From NCBI GenBank assembly GCA_013399855.1, contig VXAY01005682.1, forward strand, positions 354,940 through 418,939: a stretch of DNA of 64,000 nt. Reading direction: 5' to 3'. A program made the translations under genes and the position numbers. This DNA is from Oxyruncus cristatus. Its lineage: Eukaryota; Chordata; Aves; Passeriformes; Cotingidae. Positions 12,501 through 24,500 of this stretch are shown here, one piece after another. Positions within the stretch are counted from its first letter, which is position 1, and each line of letters opens with the position of its first letter. The notes below the pieces were generated by a model. That model had not been told where the DNA came from and searched no databases. It was given only the letters and a program-made list of their open reading frames with translations.

Positions 12501-15500
12501 TTTCTAAAGTGATTTGACAGCTCTTTCAGCCCCCTCCCTGAAGGACCAGGCGTGTCCTAGAAATAGGCAAGCAAAGCCACTGAGGTGTTTCAAGTCCTGT
12601 ATGATGCCCACAGAAGGATGTGTTCCCCCCCAAAGCAACGTCAGAGAGGCTTGAGTGGCCTGTGGGCTAAAATAACCCTGCTTCTGTTGATGCAGGCAAA
12701 ATGCTGAGCTGGCCAAGTTACGGCAGGAGTGCAACAAGCTGATGAGAGAACTGTCTGAGAAATCGGAGGTGCTGCAGCAGGAGGAGCAGCAGAGGAAGAG
12801 CTGGGAGATCAAGGCGGCGGCTTTGGAGAAGCAGAACGAGCAGCTGCAGGTCAGGCAGGCGCCAGCAAACCTGCTTCCCTCACAGAGATGGGCAGGTGGC
12901 TGACTTGCTTGGGATCTGTGGACTTGGCCACACAAAAGGCTAGGAGGGAGAAGCTGCCTTGCAGGCTTCCTAGTTGCTTTCCCCCCCATTAGTTTGTCAC
13001 ATTCGGCGTGCGCCTTGCGCAGCAGGGTGATGATGCCTTGCATCACCAGCAGAGCCCAGAGAGCATGATCTTGAAGCTCTTCTTCTGTGGGTGCTCTCTT
13101 GAAACTCAGATGTTTTTAAGCGTGTTGCTCTCCCTCCCTGGTGCAGGAGATAGAGCTTGTGGCTTTTTTTGTTGTGGCTGGGTTTGGGGTGTTCAGGGGT
13201 GTTAAAAGGACACCTCCCAAGTAGAGCCTCTGAGCACACAGTGGTGTGTTGCTGGCAGGCAGGCTGTACTCACACGGGGAAGAGCATCTTCTGTGTGGAG
13301 GGTTGACAGTGCTTTTGCTGGGATGCTGCTAAAGTGGATGCTGGGACCATTAATGCCAGGGTAGCAGCGTGAGGGATATGTCCCTTTGGCATGTGCTGTG
13401 GTATCTTAATTGCTCTGGCCTCTTTAGGAAGGGGCTGTGAAGAAGGAGACTTTTGTCTGCACGTGCCAAAATGGTTTTGTAGAGGTGTTCCTAGAACAAA
13501 GGGCCTTTGATATCCTTGCTCTTATTTTTTTCTGTGCACATCTCTTTTTGGTGGGCTGCATTTAGCCCCAGCTGCTTTTGCAGGCAAGGGGCAAGGGGGA
13601 TGATGTGGACACGCAGCTGGTGTGAAGGCAGAAGCCACCTTCCTGGCTCAAAAGACTAGCTCCTAGGCATGCTTTTAGGAGAACTCCTCCAGGGCTGTCA
13701 GCTTGCTGCAACACCCTAATACTAATTAAAATAAATCATACTAGCTGGAAGACTTCGAAGTCGAGGATGTGTTTAAAGTGCTGGGGAGAATGTAACACAG
13801 TAACACCTGGATCTCTGAGCTGAGGATACAGAGTCAAATCCTCGAAAAATAGAGAAGTCCTGCTTTCTTGCTGTGCTGGAAGCATCACTTGGACAGAGAC
13901 CATCCTGCTGGTTCACCTTTCTCAGTCCCCTCAATGCAAAACAATGTTTCTCCGTCTGCAAGGGTGCAGTTTGTACCTGCAGAGCTGCAACTCATCCTTC
14001 TCCCCTGCCTTCCCCCTCAAAATGCCTGCCTTGACCAGGCCTCTTCCTTGCTGCTTTCTAAGATGGAAAAATGAAGTATTCCCTGGCCCAAACCACACAG
14101 AAAATTCCTCCATGTGTGGAAACATGTGGTTGGGTGTCTCTGTCCCGCTAAGCACCTCTCCCTGCTGGGCTGAGGCAGAGTGTTTGGACCGGGGTTTTAA
14201 GCGGTTTTTCAGAGCTTGGGTTTCCAGAGGGGAGGGTGGTCTTGGCCCAGAACCGAGACATTTAGGTATTGTCTACTTCCCAGTTTGAGGGCTGGCAAAT
14301 GATAAGATGTGAGCACGAGGCAAGATGCTTCATGCACAGGGGGAATGTGAGGAAAGGGTGGTTTAAATCCCCCAAAGTACAGCTTAAAAATAACATTATG
14401 TGACATGTGGGGCTTTGCTTCAAATTGGCCGGGGTGCCTGTTACACTGTGGGAAACCTTCTCTTCCTGCTGTGCAGGCTTCCCAGCAGGAGGTGGAGGTG
14501 ATGCTGCAGAAGAGGCTGGATGAAGTCAGTGATGAGCTCCGCAAAACCCAGACCAGCTACAAAAGCTTGTTAGCAGACGCAGAAAAGGCCAAAGGACAGC
14601 AGCAGAGCATTGCTGGTGAGGAACTGGGATTGGCACGGGGGAGAGCTGCGGGGCAGACAGGGAACTTTCAGAGCTGGGTGCTTGGTGGAGCCAGTCCAAG
14701 TAGTCTACAAGTAGACCCAAGTTAGGCTGCCTGGTGTTGGTGTGAGCAAGATACGGGCTGGTCCATGGTTCTCTCGTAGGATGTTACTCTAATGCCTCTC
14801 TCCTGTGCTGTCCTGCATCCCTGCCTCCCCTTTCTGTGCCTCCTGAAAGCATACACAGCCAAGGCTTCTTCGGCTAAGATTCTGCTTGGGCAGGGCAGGG
14901 TGGGGAGTCTCCAGTTTGTTTACACCCACCCTGCCATGTTTCTCACCCTTTCCTCCCACAGAACTGCAGGCCAAGCTGCTCAGCTCCGAAGCAGAGGTTA
15001 AAAGTAAGTTGCTGGAGCTGGACAGTGTGAAAGGGAAGCTGCAGGATGCCAGTTCGGAGAACACGAAGCTTCTGGAGAGGATCAAATCCATCGAAGCTCT
15101 GCTGGAGGCAGGCCAGATGAGGGGGGCAGAAAAAGACAGAGACTTGCAGGTTATGTGCTCATTTGATGGGGTGGGAGGAGGGGAATGGGTTACACTTCTC
15201 ACACAGTACCTGTGTTACCTTTCCTCTGGGATCCCCTCTGGAATGCCACAGAAAGGATTGGCCTGCATCATGTGCCGTGGGCAGGTAATGAAAGTGCTTT
15301 CTCTCTTCCAGGCAGCCAATGAAGCAGAAATGAAGCAGCTGCGGTCAAGGTGGGTCTGGCTGCACTATGGCACCTCCAGCTTGCTGTCTGTGTGTCCCAG
15401 GCTTCCTCAAGCACTGAGCCTGTGGGTGAGGGTTTCCTGCCTTCCAGTCAGGCTTGGGGACTGCCAAGCTGGGAAATCAAGGTCAATCCTGGCCCATAGT

Positions 15501-18500
15501 GCTGTTTAAAATATTTACTGACTCCAGTGTTGGCCCCAAATAACAGCCAGTCCATTCTCAAGTGGGACTGAATTGTTTCAAGCACATAGATTCTGATCAG
15601 TCTTACAGAATAGGAGGTTCTGGTGATGTTGGTCCTAGCTATGAGATGTCTCTGATCCAAGTCCCTGCTCAAGGCTGGGCTAAGCAGAGTAAGCTTTTTG
15701 AAAATGTTTCCAGGTATCTCCAAGGGTGGAGATTCACGGCTTCTCTTGGGTCCCTGTTCCAATATTTGATCCCTCTTAGGGGATCACCCCATCCCCTAAG
15801 TGCATCAAAAAATATACGTTTTTTGCCTGGCACTTAAATGAAGTTTACAACTCATTCACAACTTGTGCCTGTTGCTCCTTGTCCATGTACTGGGCACCTC
15901 CAAGAAGGCTCAGGCTTTGCCTGGGGGGAGGATTTCTCAGCTGCCCCTGTTGCCGGCAAACATCCAGCATTCCTCTAAAGGAAGGCAGCAGTTCAGTTGT
16001 CCTGGGACCCCAAGAGACTTGCATAGTCCTTGTCAAGGACCTGAACCTTCCTTGGTTTGCTCAAGCTGAGGGTCCCTTCAGGGCAGATTTTGGATCTGGG
16101 GGAGTGGAGGGAAGCTGCAGGCTCTCTGGTGTCTAGTTGACAGCTCTGATTTATGGTTATTCAGGATAGTAGGATGATACTTCCAGAATGTGGAGCTGTG
16201 GGCTACGTCAGCCTAACAAGCTGTGGATAGGAGCAGTCTCAGTTGTGGCCTTCAGGTCGCTTTTCTTCCTCTTTTACTGTGTGTACAGCCACACAGCTAA
16301 TTGCTTGCTTGTTAGTGCTCTTAAGATGGTAGGAAACTAGATCCTACTCCAGTGGGCTGTGGTTTTCAGTCCTGCTCCCTCTCCATCCTGCTGTGTGTAG
16401 ATCCCGGAGCAGACCGGGATAGGAAGGGCTATCTCAGGAGCTTGCTACCCAGGAGGGAGATGGATGCTGAGACTCACTCCTGCATCCTGCCATTCCAGAC
16501 TCCAGGAGAACACAAACCAGCTCTCATCCTTGGAAAGGGAAGCCACAGAGCTGCGAGAGGCAGTGGAGCAACAAAAGATGAAAAACAACGTACGTGAGTG
16601 GACAGCAATCCCTCATAGTTTTCTACTGATGGCTCTCTGGTGCAGTCAGAGGCTCTTCCAGCCCCACAGAGCCCTGGAGACGTTGCCTTGTCTGCTGGAG
16701 AGCTGGAAACACCCCAGTGGCCTGTGCAGCTGAAGCTGATGGGCTGTGGCAGGTGATGGACTCCTGGGGTAATATGTCTGTCCCCTGTTCTCTTGAGAGG
16801 TTTAGGACCTGGTAAGCCAGGAAGATTCTACGTGGCAGGGCCGAGGCAATCCCTGAGCAGGCTCCCTCACGACTCACTGCTCCCACGCTCCTTTTCCTTC
16901 TACTGTAAAGTGATATCAGCTAGGTGGAGGCCACTTGGCCTGTGTCTTCTCCAGGCAGAGGGGGCTTGTGGAGCTCCTGCCCCCTTCCAGCTCTGCCCTG
17001 CTCCCTTAAGGCCACTTCCTGAGCGATGCGGTGCATCAAGCCACGGCAGAGATGGAGGGGAAAGGGATGCGTGTGGGCAGTGGGATGGAAGACCCTTGAA
17101 CAAACCAGTGGGCTGCTGCCCATTAGTTTCCTGAGTGGAGGCTCTGAAATCCTCCTCAGTGCCAACAAGCGAGTTCGTGGCCTTTGGCGTGAGTTGTGGC
17201 TTATTGTTGCCCTCCGTGGTCTCCGCAGGACCTTCGTGAAAAGAACTGGAAAGCAATGGAAGCGCTGACCATGATGGAGAAGGCGTGCGAGGAAAAACTA
17301 CTTGCTGCTACAAAAGCAAAGGTGAGCCTGGCATTCTTCTCTGGCACTGATGCTGGTGTTGGAACGGAAGCCGCCAGACATGCTTGCCCTGGGTTGCCTG
17401 CCTCTTCTTAGGAGCAGTGCTGGCCCAACCCTCCTGCCAGCTTCTCCAAAGTTCATCTTGAGGGCTGGGTATCCCTGGTTCCTGTTACGGTTGGGGAACA
17501 GCGTAGATGGGTGAACTGGAAGTGATGTTTTCATAGTTCCTGGCATCAAAGTTTTCTGTGTTGACTGGTTTCCTGCGCTGGCTCGCCCCTGTAGGGCACA
17601 GAAAAGCAGGACCAGTGTTGGCAGCCTGGCTGGCAGGTGCCCCAGACCTCCATCCCGTGACAATTTGTCTCTCTTACAGGAAGAGCTGGCCCAACAGCTG
17701 GACGCATTCCAGACGCGAACTAAGCAGACTCTGCTCTCTGCCCTCCCTGGAGTCAGTGTGTCCTCGCAGCAGGTGGGCACGCGTTTTCTCAGGCCCTCCC
17801 AGAGCCTCCACCACATGGGAAGGAGAGATGTCTAAGCATCCTCTTTCCTCCTTGTTCTCTTTTTTTTCAAACCCAGGATTATGATACATGGCTACAGGAG
17901 TTTAAGGAGAAGACCATGAGTGTGCTAAAGCAGCAGGTGATTGCAACAGAGCCCCCGGTAAGTGAAGGGGCTGGAAAGTGGAGGGGCGAGGAAGTGCTGG
18001 AGGGTCACGTGTTTCTTCTCCTCATCTCTCTCTCCCTCCCCTCCCTCTCTTTTTAGGATTCAGCTCTTAAATTGCAAGAGGCAGTGGAAACACAAAGCAC
18101 TTTACAAGCAGAATGTGAGCAGTACAGAACTATCCTCGCAGAGACAGTAAGTTGCTGCCCTTCGTGCTGTGTTGGCCTTCCACTGGAAATAACCTCTTGA
18201 GAGGTCTCCTGGCAGGCCAGGCTGCCCATGGGCTCAGTGGGGGCATCCCTCGGTATGCTGGGGGGGCTGCCATGTGGAAGACTATTTGTCACTGAGACAG
18301 AGGAATAGGAGAAATGTAAGTTTCTAGAGCTCTTCCTCAGCCTAATTGTGTTGGAAACCTTCCTGCTGGTGATGGGATGTGGCACAGATGAGCAGGGTGG
18401 TCGAGCCAGAATCGGAATTGGGAGCCTCCAGCCCCACCTGAGGCATCTAATTCTGTCACACGTTCTTTTTCTTGGAGAGGCTTTGGGGGTGCCAGGGCTT

Positions 18501-21500
18501 CCAGCCCTGACACTGCTCAGGTTAGTGGGGGCTGGAGGAGGTTTGGGCTCAGCTGAGACTTTGCCAACAGGAAGGGATGCTGCGAAACCTGCAGAAGAGT
18601 GTGGAGGAGGAGGAGAAGGTGTGGAAAGCAAAGCTCACAGCCTCTGAGGAGGAGCTCCAAAAGGTGCGTGTTTGCAGCATACCTGGGTTTGTTGCTCCTG
18701 GAGCTGGACTTCCAGGAGAAGGGGGGCTGTTGGCAAAAATCAGTTGGTGACTCCAAGTGTTCCTGCCAGCTTTGAGCCCCGCAACACGGGGACTTTCTCT
18801 TCTCCCAAATCTACTCCTCCTGTCACCAAAACAGCTGCCAAAAATCCCACCTCATGCAGAATCTGCACCTGTCTTCCTCCCACATCTCACATTCCTGCCT
18901 GGTGTGTGCCTAGACCCTGTCAGTGGAGCTGCAGGAATGGCTTCAGCTCCTCAGTTCAGGCATGATAGTTGTGAAACCATGTTGCTTCTTCAGTAATCCA
19001 GGCTCTGATCCTTGGAAATCAGGCTGGGCCCTCCTGGTGGGCACTGGCTAGGTGGGAGGAGAGCACTCTTCGACTCTAATTTTCTGGAGAACTTGGCTTG
19101 CTCTCAAAACATGGGTTGACCTTGGCACTTGTTGAGCCTTGAGAAAGGAGCTGAGATCCAAGCCACGTACTGCACATAGTTTAGGGTCCAGCTGTCTGTC
19201 TAGCTCGGGGTACTGCTCTTCCTGGTTAAAAAGCCAGCCCAAGGGGTTGGTAGGGAGCATATTCCATGAGCTCTTGTGACTTAGCTGGAGTCTGGGAGAA
19301 CTTGGCTGGCCATGCCTTTTCTGCAAAGCAGACTGATGTCATCTCCTCCCTCTTGAATGCAGAACTGAGATGAAGCTATTTTCCATGGTCTGCCTCTCCC
19401 CATCCATCACATGGGGTTTTGAAGTTAACTGGGACTGCAGGGAGGTGGGGGAGCTCTTGTACAATTCTCAGCCCGTCACTGGCTCCTGGAGCACCAGTGC
19501 TGCTGAGGGCTGGTGTAGAATTGCACAAGATGACGTGGCTGTTGGTGGTGTGTGTGATGGGATGAAAGTCTGGTGGCTAGAGCAGGTCCCAGAGCAGTCC
19601 TGCCTCTCAGTGGAGAAGAGGTGAATTCCTCCTTTCAAAAAATTTCAGCATCTTTGGAGTCCTCTTCAGTGCAAATCCCATGCTTTTTCTGGTAGATTGG
19701 CTTCTCTTAATAGCGAAGTCCGTGACACCTCATTGGAAAGTCTACCTTGCTGCTTCCAAACCAAAGAGCGCTATCTGGAGGAAACTTGTGCAGAGCCTGG
19801 TGCCAGTTTCTTGGGTGTTGAAACCTGACTGCAGCCAACTGAATTCCTGCAGGCGAAAGGTGTTACTTTGCTCCACGACTTATGGCCTGGGAATGTTGGA
19901 CTCATCCTCCCTTGGAAGAAAAAACTCTGCGGGCTGCAGAGCTTCCACTTTGGCATCAGGTCTCTTTCACACTTGGGTACAGGATGAAGTGGGAGAGATG
20001 GGAGTGGAACACCAGCCAGTTTTTGATTGAACCAAAGGTGCTCACTGTCCACATGAGATGCTGTTCACTGACCTTTGCTGATGCTTTCTGCTTTTAGTCG
20101 CACTTCCAGCTGAAATCCCTTGAAGCCACGGTTGAGAAGTTGAAAGCAGATCTGCAGAACACAGATCAGGTGAGGTTTTTGGGGTATGGGAGAAGGCCTC
20201 TGCACAGGTGCTGGGGAGATGGATGCTTTGCTTGGGTTGAGTCTGGTTCCATTGCCATGGGGAAGGCAGGCTTCGACCTTGGGATGTTAGGGATGTGTTG
20301 GACCTCAAACAATCAACCTCTTCCTACTTTCCTCTGTTTTATTCCAGCTAAAGGAATACACCTCTCTTCTGGAAAGGCAACTGGAAAACCACTTGCAGAC
20401 AGCCAGCTCTGAACGTCAAAACTACACAAAAGAAGTTGAAGTTGTGAGTGTGGTGGCTGTTAACCTTCTTAACTGTGTTTTTTTTCTAACCCTGACTCAC
20501 CACCCGTGTACACTTTGGGGATTTGAGGAGTGTCCTGAGGATCTGGGAAGTGCCCCAGGGATCTGCAGCTTTGCAAAGCAGGAGAGAACAGGTGGAGGCA
20601 ATTGCTCCAGTCTGGGTTGTAGACACTGAAAGTCAGAGGATCCATGGGCAAGGTGATGGGTCAGGGAGATCTGTATGGAGATGCTGTGCACTGCTTCTTG
20701 GTGACCTGTGTGATTTCTGTGGCTCAGGTGAGACAGAGCTGTCTCACGGCCATCTCTCTGAGCAGGCATCAGCAAGTGGTAACATCATCACCTCTTCGGG
20801 GCGATGTTGCATTGTCAAAACGCTTCCTCGGGCCAAAGGGTTCCAAAATCAAGTGCATAAAAGGACCATTTTTTTCCTTTCTGTTCCTCCTCAACAGTTG
20901 AGGCAGCTCTTGTCAGAGTCCCAGGAGCAGCTGGAGGCAGCAAAGGCTGAAACGCAGAAGCAGAGCAAGGAGCTGGCACTGGTAAGGAGGGTCCCCGGTG
21001 GGCCCTGGTGGGATCTCGATGCTCTGCCTGGGGTTGCTTTGCAAACCCAGCCGTGGGGCCAGCACCCTTCCTGCGGGTTCAGGGAGGGGAGGAAGGCACA
21101 GCCAGTGCACAGGGGAACCTGGTGCTGCCAGGCACCAGACTTCCAGAGGGGATGTTTGAGAAACAGGAGGAGGTTTTTATTTTTCTGTCTTTCCTCCCGT
21201 GATGGGGGTGGGAAGGAAGGGAGAGCAACAAGGCTTGTGCAAGCTGGTACGTAGCAGAAAAACCCAGCTGCCCCACCACTGGACACTGGTTACCCCAGCA
21301 CCATCCTGGGACAGGGGCTTGGGTGCCTTAAGCATCCATCCATCCATCCACCTCTGGATGGAGGACTGAGGTTGTGCAGCCCATGTGTACAGGTCACTCA
21401 GGGAGCTGGAGGATGTGGCTAGGTTTCTGCTGGTAAGTGGTAGGGAGAGGACTGGGATATAGGGCCAGGAGAGCTAGCAGACCTGCTAAAACCACGAGGG

Positions 21501-24500
21501 CTCTGGTTTTTAAGTTCATACTTTGATTGTGAGACACCCGGGGAGTTGTTTTTAAAATCCTTGGTGGTACTTCTCACCCATTCGTGAGTGCTGTGACTCT
21601 TCCCAGCCTCACATCCACTGCTGTCCAGCTCGCTCAGCGAACCCCCTTGCTCCCAAGGGGGCGAGGCATGGGATCGTCATTAGCCTTAACCTCATTAGAT
21701 GGGCAGGCAGTTGTAAGTGTGGAACACCCCTGTGTCCATCCAGCAGCTTTCCCTTTCTTCTGGCCGAGGCACACTGGCAGCTTGTGGCTTGGCTGCCACT
21801 GCTGCCGTGCTGCAGGGCAGAGACCTGGTGGTAGATGGAGTTGGGGGGGGGGTTGGTTGTGGGGGGTGGGCAGTGTTCAAGTAACTGCCTTCCCAGCCAT
21901 CCTAGCTGTGATCCGTGGCAAAACGGGACCTGCCACTCTGCCTTGATTTATTTAACACCTTGACTGTGTTATGCAAACCCTCAAGCAGTGGTTCTAAACA
22001 GAGGTTCCAGGGGATCAGAGCAGATGAGTGTTCTGCACCCCCGGGAGCTGTCATGCCTCAGGCTGCCCAGGTTAGGTACCACTGTCCTGCATCTAGCAGA
22101 AACTGAGGTGGTTTTCCAAACATTTCAGCTTGTGTGGAAGAAAAAGGCTGGCAGGCTTTATCTGTAGGTTCTTGTGAGTCGTGTAAAGCTGCATCACAGG
22201 GATGTGTAACTGAGCCAGGCTTGCTGGTCCTCCCTCCAGGTCAGGCAGCAGCTGAGTGAGATGAAGAGCCATGTACAGGATGGAGAAGTAATGGGGTTAC
22301 AAGCTGACCCAAGCAAGCCTGCACCCCTCAAGGTTAGGGTGGTGGGACTGCTGCCTGTGGAGGCACTGACCCTTAAGCATGTCCCGTCTCACCATCTCTA
22401 ACTGCATGGAGAACTGCACACGGCTTTGCTCGGGGCTGTCACAGCTGTGTTGTCTCCTGTCCTGTGTGTTGGGGAAAAGCTAGCACCCCATCCCTTCAAA
22501 CACGTACCCTGTTCCCACGGGGAACGTACCACCAACTGGCTTTCGCCAGGTTGTTCCCCTTGGGAGCCCTCTGTCATGGCATCAAGCTGGCAAGATTTGG
22601 GGGGGATGCAGGCAGGGCATGCTGCAAGCCCTTGGGGCAGCATTGCCATGTGACAGTGCCCTGTTGGGTTCGGGGCTTGGGTCTCCTCGGAGGAAGGGGG
22701 CACCCCAACAAAGTTGTGCCAGGATCCCTTCGCAGCTGGTGGGGATTAGGATTACAGAGCTCCATAAATTGCTGGAGCTGGGCTGAGGGCATTAGCAGTG
22801 ACTGTTCCCTTTCAGGCTGACACCTCTTCCCAGTAGCAGTGCTGCCATGAGTTGGGCTCTGTCTTTCTCCTTTAATCCTGTTGACTGTGAGGCTTTCTCC
22901 CAGGCATGGGGACCTGCCAGGCTGTGGGGTGCCTCTCATCCCATGTCCCAGCTGACACTGCCTGAGGAGCAAGCAAAATTTGGCACTGCAAAGCCAAGCC
23001 CCCAGGCATCAGTATCCTCCCAGCTCTTGTGCTGAGGAGGGATGCTGGTACCTGTCACCCTTTGATGTCCTGGGGAAAGCTTCCATTTTTATTTCTTCTG
23101 TCTAAGCCCAGGTTTCTCAGTGATGTCCCTGCTAGCTCATTTCTTGAGTCATTTTTAAATTTTGTTTCTGGGTGTTTTCCCCTTTTCTCAACACAGTTGA
23201 AAACCCAGCTGGAGCAAAACAAAACACTGGTGGAGAAGGAGCAAGTGCTGCGGCAAAAGCTGGCACAGGAGCTGGAGGAGGTAGGTGTGGGCAAGGAGGA
23301 TACAAAGGTTTGCAAAGCCTTTATGGGTTCTTGGCTGCTAAAGAAGCCCAAGAATTAATCTGAAGGTTTTTCCTCATCGCTGTCCACACGTCAGACATCA
23401 CTGCATTCCCTTACACTTCCGAAGAGCTTCTTACAGCAGCATGTGTCAACACTGGCCCCTCAAATTTCCCCTCTCCCAGTCCCCCCACGTCTTTTGCCAG
23501 CTCTTCCCCTTGAGGGTTGAGGGCTCTAGCTGGGTTTCATGCTGCTCCTGGCAAGAAATACCATCTTCCTGGTAGAAGCTGGACCAGCAGAAGCAACGCC
23601 TTGGGTTCAGCCTCCCGCCGGCGGCGGCTGCACAACCTCGCTCTTTACCGAGGGCACAGCCACGGGGCACCCGCGCTGTACGGGGCACGGTGTGGGACAT
23701 GCCTGCCACTCCTGGCTTCTGTGCTTACTGACTGGTACGTGTCGCCCTCCAGGCCCAGAGCTCGGCGTCCACGTTGCAGGCAGAGCTGGAAAAGCTGAGA
23801 CTGTCTGAAAACGCAGCAGCTTCGGACACGGAGGAGGCGCAGCATCTCAAGGTGATTTGGCTGTGCCAGGACAGCAGAAGTCATGTTCGAGCAGGACTAA
23901 GGGCATGAGTTACCACTTTTGAGGAGGGTGGGGCAAGGTCAATAGTTACCCTGCAGGGAGATGGCTGAGAGCTCCACCACGGCTGAAGGACAGCGGGGTG
24001 CAAGTCACAGCCACTGCATCCATCTTGGCCAAACACCCTGAGCAAACACTCTCACAGCCTGGGCTTCTCACGTACTGGGGAACTGTCCAGTTACCATGAG
24101 ATCTTCTCAGCCCATGGCATCTCCAGATTAGATGCCAGAGTGAGCTGTAGCTGGTGGGGTGATGCCTGGTCTCTCTGCTGAGGAGGGAACTGGGTGCTTC
24201 TCTGGCTTGTGGCTACTGAGGCAGCTCAGTGCAGACCCAAGGTGACCTGGGGTGTTTTGGAGGGGGGAGGGTCACCAGATGGAAAAGAGAGGCTCAGGCA
24301 GATGCCTTCTTTTGACTTCCATGTAGGAAAGACTTGAAAAAGAAAAAAAATTAACAAAGGACCTGGGTCAGGCAGCAGCCAAACTACAGGAGCTACTGAA
24401 GGTTGCCCAGGACCAACTGGCCAAAGAGAGAGAAACGGTGAAGAGATTGAAAGAACAGCTTCAGGAAACGGTACTTGTTGGTGGCCATGGCCATTCCTCC